Source of the DNA: Arthrobacter roseus
GTDB lineage: Bacteria > Actinomycetota > Actinomycetes > Actinomycetales > Micrococcaceae
Length of the DNA: 64,000 nucleotides
Reading direction: 5' to 3'
Assembly (NCBI RefSeq): GCF_016907875.1
Contig: NZ_JAFBCU010000001.1
Span: 2,728,001 to 2,792,000 of the forward strand
Position numbers and translations under genes: made by a program. Shown piece by piece: positions 7,683-15,980 of the stretch (its first letter is position 1; each line of letters begins with the position of its first letter). A model generated the notes under the pieces. The model searched no databases. It was not told the origin of the DNA and was given only the letters and a program-made list of their open reading frames with translations.

Positions 7683-9092
7683 ATGGCCATCACCCTGCGC
7701 ACTCTGCTAGCGTCCCGTTCGCTGAACCTCAACCCGGCCGGTCCGGCGCTGGCGGTCGAGAACATGCCCATCGCGTGGGTAGCCATGACAGAACTCGAAG
7801 ATCCACGCCCGTTCCTCACCGGTGGCGAAGTGGTCCTGACCACGGGCATCCGGCTGAAGACAACAACGACTCAACGCGCTTTTGCCCGCCATGTGCACGC
7901 CGCCGGTTCGCTCGCCCTGGGATTCGGCGTCGGGCTGGGGCACCGAAAAGCCCCCGCCGCGGTCCTCGAGGAAGCAGCAGAGTTGGGTCTGCCCGTTTTC
8001 GAAGTTCCCTACGAGACCCCGTTCATGGCCATCGGAAAACTCGTGGCAGACGCGCAGTCCGCGGAACATTACCAATACCTTGAAAACCTACTGACCCAAC
8101 ATCAGGTTCTGGCCGCCAGCCTGCTTGGCGGCAAAGGCCTGCCAGCACTACTGCGGGAGCTGGCGTCCATGCTGCGGACCGACGTCGCGCTCTGGCAGTA
8201 CGGCACGGAGCTGCTGTCCACGGGACCATCCGGGCAAGATCACCAGTGGCATCGGGTGCCGATCGCCACTGGTTTGAAGGACCGCTGCACACTGGCCATG
8301 GCCGAACCGTACAGCCGCAACCCCATCGTGGATTATGCGCAGAGCCTCATCAGCCTGGAGCTGAGTAACCAAGCGACGCTGCGGTCTCGTTCCCGGGCCG
8401 CAAACGGACAACTGCTGTCCGACGTCGTCTCCGGCTTCCTGTCCGGTCCGGATGCGGAACTGCGACTGGCGGCGGCGGGAATCGACGTCGGCGCAAAATG
8501 GTCCGTCCTGCTGGTCGAGGCGGCATCCGGGCAGCGACGTGCCCTGCGGACCCTGCCGCTACCGTCCATTTTCGACCAATCGGCGACCGCACTCGTTGAC
8601 GAGCGGCTGGTCATCATGACAACGGCGACCCCCTCCCAGGTGGACGGCCTCGCCGAGTATCTTTATAGCGCGGGGTTGACCGCTCGCATCGGCATGGGCG
8701 GAACCTACAGCAAGGCGAGCGGGTTGAGGTGGAGTTACTTCGAGGCCAGGGAATCGCTGACCCGCGGCCGGTCAGTGAACCTGCCGGACAAGCTCAGCCT
8801 GACGTCGTTGTTGCTCGCCAGTACCGATGTCCCGCTCGGCGATCTAGCGGCAGAGTCGCTGAACCCCGTGACGGCCTTCGACAAAAAACACGACGCCGAT
8901 CTGCTCAGGACGTTGGAGAGTTACCTTGAGCTTGATGGTTCAGTGGCAGCCGTTGCGGACTCCATGGAGTTACACCGCAACACGGTTCGGTACCGGCTTC
9001 AGCAAGTCGCAAAATTATCCGGCCACGACCCGACGACGACGGCGGGACGTGTCCACCTTTATCTCGCCGTGCACTGGATGCGGCTCGGGTGA
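7683..9092 (+). CDS. PucR-family transcriptional regulator, likely GABA-responsive
   Basis: 469-aa regulator: N-terminal purine-catabolism-like sensor domain (about 1-125, opening MAITLRTLLAS, with TGGEVVLTTGI), a middle region, and a C-terminal HTH_30 domain at about 405-465 (VAAVADSMELHRNTVRYRLQ). It is divergent from the patD-gabT operon. In Corynebacterium glutamicum a PucR-type GabR activates GABA use, so control of the neighbouring operon is a reasonable inference. The ATG at 7683 lacks a good ribosome site (AAAGG is 13 nt away), and a TAGGCT hexamer ends 6 nt before it, so the mRNA may be leaderless. Confidence 0.87.
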   Translation: MAITLRTLLASRSLNLNPAGPALAVENMPIAWVAMTELEDPRPFLTGGEVVLTTGIRLKTTTTQRAFARHVHAAGSLALGFGVGLGHRKAPAAVLEEAAELGLPVFEVPYETPFMAIGKLVADAQSAEHYQYLENLLTQHQVLAASLLGGKGLPALLRELASMLRTDVALWQYGTELLSTGPSGQDHQWHRVPIATGLKDRCTLAMAEPYSRNPIVDYAQSLISLELSNQATLRSRSRAANGQLLSDVVSGFLSGPDAELRLAAAGIDVGAKWSVLLVEAASGQRRALRTLPLPSIFDQSATALVDERLVIMTTATPSQVDGLAEYLYSAGLTARIGMGGTYSKASGLRWSYFEARESLTRGRSVNLPDKLSLTSLLLASTDVPLGDLAAESLNPVTAFDKKHDADLLRTLESYLELDGSVAAVADSMELHRNTVRYRLQQVAKLSGHDPTTTAGRVHLYLAVHWMRLG

Positions 9093-9158
9093 GGCGGGAC
9101 GTCGGCTGCTGCCTTTCAAGAAGCTCTGCAGCTCATCCCAGCTTCACGAGAGTAAGCA

Positions 9159-9557
9159 TCAACGCCTCTCCACGAAGGGCAAACCAGCACGACGCCAACC
9201 GACTGGCAGCGAGCGGACGATGTAATGATCATGGTCCGCGTCTCCCCGGCGCATGGCAAGGTCATGCACGGCATCGGAGCGTTGGGCGTGCACGCTGGCT
9301 GCTATGGGGTCTGCTGCTTCTTGTGACGTATCGCCTCCAGCTGCCAATGCGACGACATGAACGGTGTCGCCGATCTGCTCGAAGACTTCATGGGTTTCCC
9401 ACACCACCCGCGTTTCCGGCTCGCGATTCACAATCTCAGCCTCAGTCGCCCGCGCTTCCTCCTCAGTCGCAACAACTGCGATCAGCGGTTCGGGCTCTTC
9501 AGGACCAGAACGTGCGTAGAGGATTCGGATCGTACTCGAGACAAGTTGTTCAACCAT
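9159..9557 (-). CDS. Uncharacterised small protein, coupled to SDR gene
   Basis: 132-aa polar protein without recognised domain. The first 50 residues (MVEQLVSSTIRILYARSG, then an Ala/Glu-rich TEEEARATEAEIVNREPETR) look folded; the C-terminal third is His/Asp/Arg-rich. No signal peptide or membrane segment. The ATG overlaps the stop of the upstream epimerase gene by 8 bp and uses its GAGGG as ribosome site, which implies translational coupling. The longer frame to 9725 lies inside the epimerase gene and was not used. Function unknown. Confidence 0.6.
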   Translation of the reverse strand: MVEQLVSSTIRILYARSGPEEPEPLIAVVATEEEARATEAEIVNREPETRVVWETHEVFEQIGDTVHVVALAAGGDTSQEAADPIAASVHAQRSDAVHDLAMRRGDADHDHYIVRSLPVGWRRAGLPFVERR

Positions 9558-10434
9558 GGCGCTCGCCCTCACCAGCGAGAATCGCGTTGTAGCCCTCCCG
9601 GTACGTCGGGTAGATGAACTCAAATCCGGAGGCCCGTAGAAGGGCATTGCTGCACCGCTTGTTTCCACCGCGGGACCGTTCAGAAGGCGTTCCCTCGAAC
9701 AGCTCCTGTCCGAGGCGGGAAGCAAGGAACTCCAGCACCTCGCGCAGATCTACCGGCTCGTTGTCTACGCCCACGTAGATCGGCTCCGGCGCCGTGGACG
9801 TCGTCGTCAAATGCACGATGGCGGCCGCAGCGTCGTCGCGGTGGATGCGGTTGGTCATGCGCGGGTTGGCAGGGAGCTCCGCCGACCCGCTACGCACCTG
9901 ATCTATCAGCCGGGTCCTCCCGGGGCCGTAAATACCCGCAAGCCGAAGTACCACAGATCCCGGCAGCCGGGCATGCAGGAGCCGTTCAGCTTCACGCACC
10001 GCACGGCCAGTCTCCGACCCGGGGACAGCCGGTGTGCTTTCGTCCACCACGCTGCCGTCGTCGTCGGAATAAACCGTCGTCGACGAAACGAAAAGCACCC
10101 TCTCCGGGGTCACGCCATCACGGTTCAGAGCGTGCACCAACCGCTCGACAGCGCCGGAATAGGCGATCTCGTACGCTTCGCGGGTCCGTTCATCAGCGGC
10201 CGCCGTCAGAATGATGATTTCGGTCTCCGGTGGAATGACGGGAAGTTCCCGGGCCAGGTCCGCCTCAACGCCCTCGATGGGATCCGGCAGCAGTTCCGGT
10301 GATCGGCGCCACCCCACCACCCGGTACCCGGCCGCAGTGAATCGCAGCCCCGCTTCCGTGCCCAGATCGCCGCATCCGATGATGAGGACCGTAGCCGAGT
10401 GGGTCAACTGCGCAGATATGTGAGTGCCATCCAT
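9550..10434 (-). CDS. NAD(P)-dependent epimerase/dehydratase (SDR family)
   Basis: 294-aa atypical short-chain dehydrogenase. A nucleotide-binding loop VLIIGCGDLGTEAGLRF lies near residue 20, followed by GYRVVGWRR. The segment VLFVSSTTVYSDDDG and RLAGIYGPGR match YeeZ-like NAD-dependent epimerases. The active-site Tyr is in the TVY element; a canonical YxxxK is not obvious. Substrate unknown. The start ATG at 10434 overlaps the end of the urea transporter gene by 31 bp; a TTG at 10407, overlapping that gene's TGA, is an alternative. The 3' end overlaps the next small gene. Confidence 0.8.
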   Translation of the reverse strand: MDGTHISAQLTHSATVLIIGCGDLGTEAGLRFTAAGYRVVGWRRSPELLPDPIEGVEADLARELPVIPPETEIIILTAAADERTREAYEIAYSGAVERLVHALNRDGVTPERVLFVSSTTVYSDDDGSVVDESTPAVPGSETGRAVREAERLLHARLPGSVVLRLAGIYGPGRTRLIDQVRSGSAELPANPRMTNRIHRDDAAAAIVHLTTTSTAPEPIYVGVDNEPVDLREVLEFLASRLGQELFEGTPSERSRGGNKRCSNALLRASGFEFIYPTYREGYNAILAGEGERHG

Positions 10435-11339
10435 GTACCCACAATATAGGGCCACGTGAATACAGGGATGGGCGTCGCGGAGAGCAAAATCGCCAGCGGA
10501 ACCGTCAGTGCTGCCGCTAGCAGCGCGACGACGACGCAGCGCCGGGTAGGCCGCTCAAAAATAACGGCCACGGCAACCGCCGTCAAAACCGCGGAATAAC
10601 CGAGGAGACCGTCCTGAAGTGCCGTCCCGTCGTCGTGCCCGAAGAAACCCAGACCGACGGCCGCCCACCCCACAAGCCCGGCAACAACGCTGCCCGCGAG
10701 CGCCGTCAATCCGAGGCGCCAGTGAATCACCAGGAGCCCAGCCAACAGCAGCGCACCGGACAATGCGTTGTTGACAAGGAGGACCTGGGAAATATTGGTC
10801 AGCACCGATTGCCCGGCGGCCATCAGAGGTTCCAGTGACGGCCCAGACTCGGCTTGCACCGATGCTGTGGGCTGCTTGACACCGCGGCTCGCCAAGAGAG
10901 CCACCGCTCCGCTGATCAGACAGAATGGCGCTGTCAGAACCGGCAGTTCCACCTTTGACAGAGCGCCTGCTCGGACCGATGCAGCCACCGCTGCCGCAAC
11001 CGGACCACAGACCAGTCCGCCAACCGCCGCCACTGCTGACGCCGTCGCTCCTGAATCGAACGTCAGATACGATGCAGCTCCCACGAGCGCACCGCAATAG
11101 CCGAACATCCCGGCTGCGCTCGCAGCCTTACGAACCCGCTTCATCCACACGCTTGACGCCGTTGCAGCAACCGTTCCCACCAATACCGGCAACAACATCA
11201 CCGGATCATCAAGCGCAATGGCAACTGCCACCAGAAGTCCGGCGGCAACACGAGGAAAGAGCACGACGTCGCCCAGTTGTTCCACCAGCACGCGCGCCCA
11301 GTAAGCAGGCCGCAGGGCGGAACGGAGGGTTGGGGTCAT
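10404..11339 (-). CDS. Urea transporter family protein
   Basis: 311-aa polytopic membrane protein with about ten helices in two homologous halves. Family marks are LFPRVAAGLL, the first-half signature GMFGYCGALVGAA, and its second-half counterpart DGLLGYSAVLTAVAVAV, each of the G-x-x-GYxxxL form that lines the urea pore. Members passively conduct urea. No urease or urea amidolyase gene is present in the window, so the metabolic link is not visible. The start lies 60 bp from the divergent glycolipid-binding gene. It begins a three-gene overlapping run with the SDR and the 132-aa protein. Confidence 0.82.
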   Translation of the reverse strand: MTPTLRSALRPAYWARVLVEQLGDVVLFPRVAAGLLVAVAIALDDPVMLLPVLVGTVAATASSVWMKRVRKAASAAGMFGYCGALVGAASYLTFDSGATASAVAAVGGLVCGPVAAAVAASVRAGALSKVELPVLTAPFCLISGAVALLASRGVKQPTASVQAESGPSLEPLMAAGQSVLTNISQVLLVNNALSGALLLAGLLVIHWRLGLTALAGSVVAGLVGWAAVGLGFFGHDDGTALQDGLLGYSAVLTAVAVAVIFERPTRRCVVVALLAAALTVPLAILLSATPIPVFTWPYIVGTWMALTYLRS

Positions 11340-11397
11340 CTACCCAGCGTAGTGCGTTCATGTGGCGTGATGTCGTGAGCCTCCATAGGGTAGAGGG

Positions 11398-12018
11398 ATG
11401 CATAAAACCCGATCCCTCAGTTGGGCTGGACTCGACGGTTCTGCACGTCTGGACACCGCCGACTTCACGTTCCACCCGGATCGGCTGACAGCCGAGGGAT
11501 CGCTCCGATCCGAGGAGTACACCTGCCAGTGGTCGTTGGAAACCACCCACGGTTGGGTAACCCGCCGCCTCACCGTTTCTGTACAGGGCAGCGGCTGGTC
11601 GAGGGGCCTAGAACTGTCCCGGAGCGACGACGGCATCTGGACCTGCAGCGGCCACACAGAAGGCAACCCTGGCCTCCCACCGCCCGGTATCGCGGACCCA
11701 ACGCTGCTCGCCGAAGCGCTCGACTGTGACCTGGGGCTCAGCCCAGCCACGAACACGATGCCGATCCTCCGGCTGGACCTCCTCACCAGTGAGAAAGCCC
11801 CGGCCGACGAAACACAGCTGACCATGGCGTGGATCGATCTACCCAGCCTGCAGGTTCTGCCCAGTACCCAGGTCTATACACCGGTCCGAGCGCTCCAGCC
11901 GGGCCTCGACGCCGTTGTCCTCTACAGCTCTGGCAGCCGCGGTTTCGCCGCCGAACTGACCGTCGATGAAGACGGCGTGGTAGTCGACTATCCGGGGCTG
12001 GCCCGCCGCATCCGCTAG
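11398..12018 (+). CDS. Putative glycolipid-binding domain protein
   Basis: 206-aa soluble protein covering one putative glycolipid-binding domain (formerly DUF1089). The family hallmark DCDLGLSPATNTMPILR is at about residues 108-124; the rest is beta-rich (CQWSLETTHGWVTRRLTV, then VYTPVRALQPGLDAVVLYSS). Molecular role is poorly known; the name comes from structural similarity to lipid-binding folds. The ATG follows TAGAGGG directly, with another AGGG about 7 nt upstream. It is divergent from the urea transporter. Confidence 0.85.
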   Translation: MHKTRSLSWAGLDGSARLDTADFTFHPDRLTAEGSLRSEEYTCQWSLETTHGWVTRRLTVSVQGSGWSRGLELSRSDDGIWTCSGHTEGNPGLPPPGIADPTLLAEALDCDLGLSPATNTMPILRLDLLTSEKAPADETQLTMAWIDLPSLQVLPSTQVYTPVRALQPGLDAVVLYSSGSRGFAAELTVDEDGVVVDYPGLARRIR

Positions 12019-12078
12019 GGTCCCTACCGGAGAACACGTACGCTTGATCGTGTTGTTTTCCGCCCACGAACGGCAGCC

Positions 12079-12732
12079 ATGAATCCCCTCCCCGACTCCA
12101 TCGACATAGGTCTGATCCTGGACCTCACCGGCGTCTTCTTCTTTGCCATGTCCGGGTGTCTTCTGGCCGTGCGCAAAGGGTTCGATCTGGTGGGCTCGCT
12201 GGTCCTCGGATCACTCGTGGGCCTGGGTGGAGGCGTCCTCCGCGACATCATCCTCAACCAGGGGCCACCTGCCGCCTTCTCCAACCCCGTCTATCTGCTG
12301 CCGCCACTCATCGCCACACTGCTCGTCTACTTCATGTCCTCCCACGTGGAACGGCTAGGGAGTTGGCTGATGCTTTTCGACGCCGGTGGGCTGGCCCTGT
12401 TCTGCATCACCGGGACGGTCAAGGCCCTCGAATACGGCATGAACCCCGTCTCCGCAGCGTTACTGGGTGTTACCTCGGCCGTAGGCGGCGGACTGCTGCG
12501 CGACATCGCAGCCAACGAAATTCCGCAACTCTTCGATTCCCGAGACATCTACGCGTTCCCCGCCTTCGTCGGGGCAGCCCTGGCCGCCGTCATCTGGATC
12601 AACGGCATCTACAACCTGTGGACCGGGATGTCCATTGCCGTCGTCGTGCTCACCTTCCGCGTTCTGGCCTGGAAATTCAGTTGGCATGCTCCGCTGGCCG
12701 TGCGCGGATGGATCCGCCAACGGCGAACCTAA
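12079..12732 (+). CDS. TRIC-type trimeric cation channel family protein (YadS-like)
   Basis: 217-aa membrane protein with seven predicted helices made of two homologous halves. Each half carries the GGG-x-x-RD element: GLGGGVLRDII at about 52 and AVGGGLLRDIA at about 138. Bacterial members (old UPF0126) form monovalent-cation-permeable channels. No typical ribosome site is visible before the ATG. It has no obvious functional partner among its neighbours. Confidence 0.87.
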   Translation: MNPLPDSIDIGLILDLTGVFFFAMSGCLLAVRKGFDLVGSLVLGSLVGLGGGVLRDIILNQGPPAAFSNPVYLLPPLIATLLVYFMSSHVERLGSWLMLFDAGGLALFCITGTVKALEYGMNPVSAALLGVTSAVGGGLLRDIAANEIPQLFDSRDIYAFPAFVGAALAAVIWINGIYNLWTGMSIAVVVLTFRVLAWKFSWHAPLAVRGWIRQRRT

Positions 12733-12796
12733 ACAGAGACCGGCCGCCTGGAACGGCTAAGATTGGCATACATCCACCATCGACCCGGGAGAGCCC

Positions 12797-13228
12797 ATGG
12801 CGAACATGTTTCTGGAGAAATTCCGAGCTCTGGTTCCAAAGTATCTGGATGACGAATGGCAGGCCGAAGACGGTCTGGCCGTCGAAGAACTGGACGAGCT
12901 ACTTGGCGACCACAACTTCGACATCCCGCTGGTACTGCTGGAGTTCTACTCCGCGCTGGGTGGATGCGAAGACATCATGGAGGCGTACTACTACTTCTGG
13001 GACCCGGACGAACTGGAAATCGAAGACGGCTACCTGCTGTTCCTCGAGGACGAGGACGAGGATTACACATGGGGTTTCCGCAAGGATCAGCTCGACGTCC
13101 CTGACCCCATAGTCTGGCGCCGGAACAACGCGCGGGGAACCTGGCAGAGCGAGGAAGGCACCTTCAGCGAGTTTGTCTTTGACCACTTTGAGTGGGTCTT
13201 CGAAGACGAGGACGCCGAGGAGTCCTGA
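12797..13228 (+). CDS. SUKH (SMI1/KNR4)-like small acidic protein
   Basis: 143-aa very acidic protein. The pattern resembles SUKH domains: LVLLEFYSALGGCEDIMEAY, then WDPDELEIEDGYLLFLEDED and YTWGFRKDQL, ending with an acidic tail. SUKH proteins often act as immunity proteins against secreted nucleases or other toxins, but no toxin gene is adjacent. The ATG has GGGAG 5 nt upstream. The HIT gene begins 2 bp after its stop, so both are probably co-transcribed. Family call is by pattern only. Confidence 0.65.
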   Translation: MANMFLEKFRALVPKYLDDEWQAEDGLAVEELDELLGDHNFDIPLVLLEFYSALGGCEDIMEAYYYFWDPDELEIEDGYLLFLEDEDEDYTWGFRKDQLDVPDPIVWRRNNARGTWQSEEGTFSEFVFDHFEWVFEDEDAEES

Positions 13229-13230
13229 CC

Positions 13231-13695
13231 ATGTGGGCCAGCCACGCACCCACCGGATACGAATGCCCGTTCTGCGACCTGGCATCCGGCCGGTTCCAAT
13301 CCCCGGGTAACCTCTGTGCGCCCGGGGACATCATTTATTCTGATTCCCTGGTCCTGGCCTTCATCGCATCTCACGGCTTTGAACCGCAGCCGGGCCACGT
13401 GCTAGTGGTCCCCCGAGATCACTATGAGCTGCTCTATGAACTGCCCGACGACGTCGCCTCCCGGATCATGACCGTTACCCGTGACATGGCCATTGCGATC
13501 AAGAAAGCCTGGACACCAGACGGCATTTCAACCCGCCAACACAATGAACCGGCTGGCAGCCAGCACGTGTGGCACTACCACCAGCACGTCTTGCCGCGAT
13601 GGCACGACGACGGCTTCTACTTCACGCCGAAACGGCCCATTGTTCCGCCGTCCGTCCGTGCGCGAAAAGCAGCGGAACTGCGGGCGGCCTTGTGA
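13231..13695 (+). CDS. HIT-family nucleotide hydrolase/transferase
   Basis: 154-aa histidine-triad protein. It has a CPFC zinc-ribbon-like start (ECPFCDLASG), the conserved GHVLVVPRDHYE, and the active-site triad HYHQHV at about residues 111-116. HIT enzymes hydrolyse nucleoside phosphoramidates or dinucleoside polyphosphates. The ATG at 13231 is favoured because it sits 2 bp after the SUKH stop with a GGAG 9 nt upstream; the longer frame from 13192 overlaps that gene. The 99-bp element starts 36 bp after the stop. Confidence 0.88.
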   Translation: MWASHAPTGYECPFCDLASGRFQSPGNLCAPGDIIYSDSLVLAFIASHGFEPQPGHVLVVPRDHYELLYELPDDVASRIMTVTRDMAIAIKKAWTPDGISTRQHNEPAGSQHVWHYHQHVLPRWHDDGFYFTPKRPIVPPSVRARKAAELRAAL

Positions 13696-13731
13696 CTCTG
13701 CTGGCTGTGCTGCTCCGTAGCCGTGCTGCTG

Positions 13732-13830
13732 GTCCGTAATCCAGCAACATTGGCACCTGGAGTGGCGTGTCGCTGACTAAAACGCCGCTGACCTGGCCCA
13801 CGAGCCCGGCAAAGTTGCTGGATTTGGGAC
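13732..13830. repeat. 99-bp palindromic element, copy A
   Basis: Starts GTCCGTAATCCAGCAAC and ends GTTGCTGGATTTGGGAC. The two ends pair as an imperfect inverted repeat of about 23 bp, and a shorter hairpin (GGCGTGT... / ...AACGCC) lies in the middle. Three other copies of the same 99-bp length occur in the window (14765, 51831, 53377). It lies between the convergent HIT and AbiEi/DUF559 genes. Confidence 0.8.
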
Positions 13831-13843
13831 GAGCTTCAAGCCG

Positions 13844-14668
13844 CTATCGAACTACCCTGCCCGCCAGGACCTGCTGGATCTCGGCAAGCACCCTTTCCCG
13901 ATCAAACATGATGTCCTCATAGCAGTACCTCAGCACCAGATAGCCGCCCAGAATGCTCATATTATTCCGGCGTCGGTCTCTGCGCAGTGCGCGACGGTCG
14001 GAATGGAAGGCGGCACCGTCCATCTCGACAACCAGGAAGCCCTCAAGCAGGAAGTCCACCCGGCCCACTCCCGGGATATGTACCTGGGTTTGCGTGTGTA
14101 TGCCCGCATCTCGAAAAAGTAGGCGAGCCACTACTTCGATGGCAGAATCCGCGCATCCGGTCACCCGGTCCAGCGCTGCCCGCGCCTTACCGTTGCGATT
14201 TCCGTTGAGTTTCTCAAGCAACAGTGGTTTTACCGGCTCGCCCCTGCGCATTACGCCTTCGACCATGACAGCTGCTTCGAGCTCCGGCAGACAACGTAAT
14301 GCATGCAGGAGAACATCGATCATGCCAACCATCGGCAGTGTGTGATGGACCGGAACAGTACGCAGCTCATGATTAACGTGATCGCCCGAGCTGCCATCAG
14401 GGCAGCTCACGTGATGCTGTTTGGGCGGATAGAGCCGCCAGAGGCCGTAGTGCTCGGCTGCTGACGCGCAGGTCGTCAAACCGTTATGCAACACAGCGGC
14501 CGTGAATTCCGGAATGGCATCGGGTAAAGCAAAGACTCCGCGCTGCGGTCGCAGAACCAGGCCGGAGTCAAGGCTGCGAGCCAGAGCTCTCTTGGTAATG
14601 CCACGCTCGAGCAGCGTCTTGGTTCGGGCGACCGTGCCGAGAGAGCGCAGGGTTTTTACAACATCCAT
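13844..14668 (-). CDS. AbiEi-like N-terminus plus DUF559 nuclease-like domain
   Basis: 274-aa protein. Residues about 1-50 (SLGTVARTKTLLERGITKRA, ending RPQRGVFALP) match the winged-helix N-terminus of AbiEi-type type IV antitoxin-like proteins. The C-terminal 100 residues match DUF559, a Vsr/PD-(D/E)XK-like fold: GVGRVDFLLEG then VVEMDGAAFHSD, which supply the D...ExD catalytic pattern, and RYCYEDIMFD. No AbiEii toxin partner lies next to it. It is flanked on both sides by 99-bp palindromic elements (copies A and B). The activity is untested; DNA cleavage is inferred from the motif only. Confidence 0.8.
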   Translation of the reverse strand: MDVVKTLRSLGTVARTKTLLERGITKRALARSLDSGLVLRPQRGVFALPDAIPEFTAAVLHNGLTTCASAAEHYGLWRLYPPKQHHVSCPDGSSGDHVNHELRTVPVHHTLPMVGMIDVLLHALRCLPELEAAVMVEGVMRRGEPVKPLLLEKLNGNRNGKARAALDRVTGCADSAIEVVARLLFRDAGIHTQTQVHIPGVGRVDFLLEGFLVVEMDGAAFHSDRRALRRDRRRNNMSILGGYLVLRYCYEDIMFDRERVLAEIQQVLAGRVVR

Positions 14669-14764
14669 GCCTCAGAATGGACGGTTCGTGATGGTCGTTG
14701 CGCCCCACTAAGTGCCTTTGTGGATAGCGCAGGTGGAAATAAGCGCTGTGGAGGACAAGACGGC

Positions 14765-14863
14765 GTCCGCAATGCAGCCACTTTGGGTACCCGGCGCGCG
14801 CGTCCCGCACCAACACGCCGTCGAACACGTCCCTAGCAGCAGCAAAGTTGCTGGATTTGGGAC
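14765..14863. repeat. 99-bp palindromic element, copy B
   Basis: Starts GTCCGCAATGCAGCCAC and ends with the same 20-plus bp as copy A (AAAGTTGCTGGATTTGGGAC). The left end is more degenerate. It stops 4 bp before the stop codon of the polyprenyl diphosphate synthase gene. With copy A it brackets the DUF559 gene. Confidence 0.75.
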
Positions 14864-14867
14864 AGAG

Positions 14868-15971
14868 TCACACTTCCCGTTCGACGACGGCCAGGGCGAA
14901 CCCCTCAAGCGCGTTCTTCACCGAACTATCCGGCAGCGGCTCAAGTGCGGTAATCGCATCCGCTGACCACTGGCGAGCCACCGCCCACGCCTCTTGGGTA
15001 GCTGAGTGCCCACGCAGCGCTTTCACCGCGCGCTCAAGTGATGCGTCCATGGATAGATCACCATCGACCAGAGCGAGTACATCGACCGCCGAGGAGTCGC
15101 CCGCCGCCGCGGCCTTTCGGAGCAGCAACACCGGCAGTGTGGGAATTCCCTCACGGAGATCGGTTCCGGGCGACTTACCCGACTTCACCTTGATCCCAGC
15201 AACATCGATCACGTCGTCGGCCAGCTGGAAGGCAACGCCCACCTTCTCGCCGTACTTCACCATGATGTTGGTGACCTCATCGCCCGCGTTGGCGAAAATT
15301 GCGCCAAGCTGCCCGGACGCAGCAACCAGGGACCCGGTCTTGTCTTGGATGACCGAGAGGTAGTGCGCCACCGGATCTTCGCCGTCGCGCGGCCCAACGG
15401 TTTCATGGAGTTGCCCCAGACAGAGCCGCTCGAAAGTCCTGGCCTGAATGCCTAGAGCCCGGGAACCAAGTTCAGATACCAGAATGGAAGCGCGCGCGAA
15501 GATGAGGTCGCCGGTGAGGATCGCCACCGAATTACCCCAGATCTCATGGGCCGTTGGCGCCCCGCGCCGGTATGGCGCCGAATCCATGACGTCGTCGTGA
15601 TAGAGCGTGGCCAGATGCGTGAGTTCGACGACGACGGCGGCGCTGATGACCTCTGGACGGGACGGATCCCCCAGATGCGCAGCAAGAATGGTCAGCAACG
15701 GCCTGATCCGCTTTCCTCCGGCTTCGACCAGGTGACGCGACGTTGCATCAGCCAGCGGATCGGAGTTGGAAATAGCTTCGCGGAGTTGCTTTTCTACCTT
15801 GGCCAGCGACATCGAGATCGCCGGACCCAGTTCGTCATCTTCCGCAATCGTGGCGAAACCCGGAGGCAGGCGCATACTGGTGGCGATGGCGCCAGTGGAC
15901 GTTTCCACTTCAATGGACGCATTCAGCCCATGGCCGGCGTGCGTCCAGCTTGGCTTCGGGGATTCAGTCAC
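14868..15971 (-). CDS. Polyprenyl diphosphate synthase for menaquinone tail
   Basis: 367-aa trans-isoprenyl diphosphate synthase that elongates allylic diphosphates with isopentenyl diphosphate. It has GGKRIRP, the first Asp-rich motif in YHDDVMDSA, GDLIFARAS, and the second Asp-rich motif in QLADDVIDV. The long acidic N-terminal extension (about 60 residues) is seen in actinobacterial members. It lies 9 bp after menJ in the menG-menJ operon, so it most likely makes the hepta- to nonaprenyl tail of menaquinone; the chain length cannot be read from sequence by eye. GTG start. Confidence 0.87.
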   Translation of the reverse strand: MTESPKPSWTHAGHGLNASIEVETSTGAIATSMRLPPGFATIAEDDELGPAISMSLAKVEKQLREAISNSDPLADATSRHLVEAGGKRIRPLLTILAAHLGDPSRPEVISAAVVVELTHLATLYHDDVMDSAPYRRGAPTAHEIWGNSVAILTGDLIFARASILVSELGSRALGIQARTFERLCLGQLHETVGPRDGEDPVAHYLSVIQDKTGSLVAASGQLGAIFANAGDEVTNIMVKYGEKVGVAFQLADDVIDVAGIKVKSGKSPGTDLREGIPTLPVLLLRKAAAAGDSSAVDVLALVDGDLSMDASLERAVKALRGHSATQEAWAVARQWSADAITALEPLPDSSVKNALEGFALAVVEREV

Positions 15972-15980
15972 TGTCTAAGA

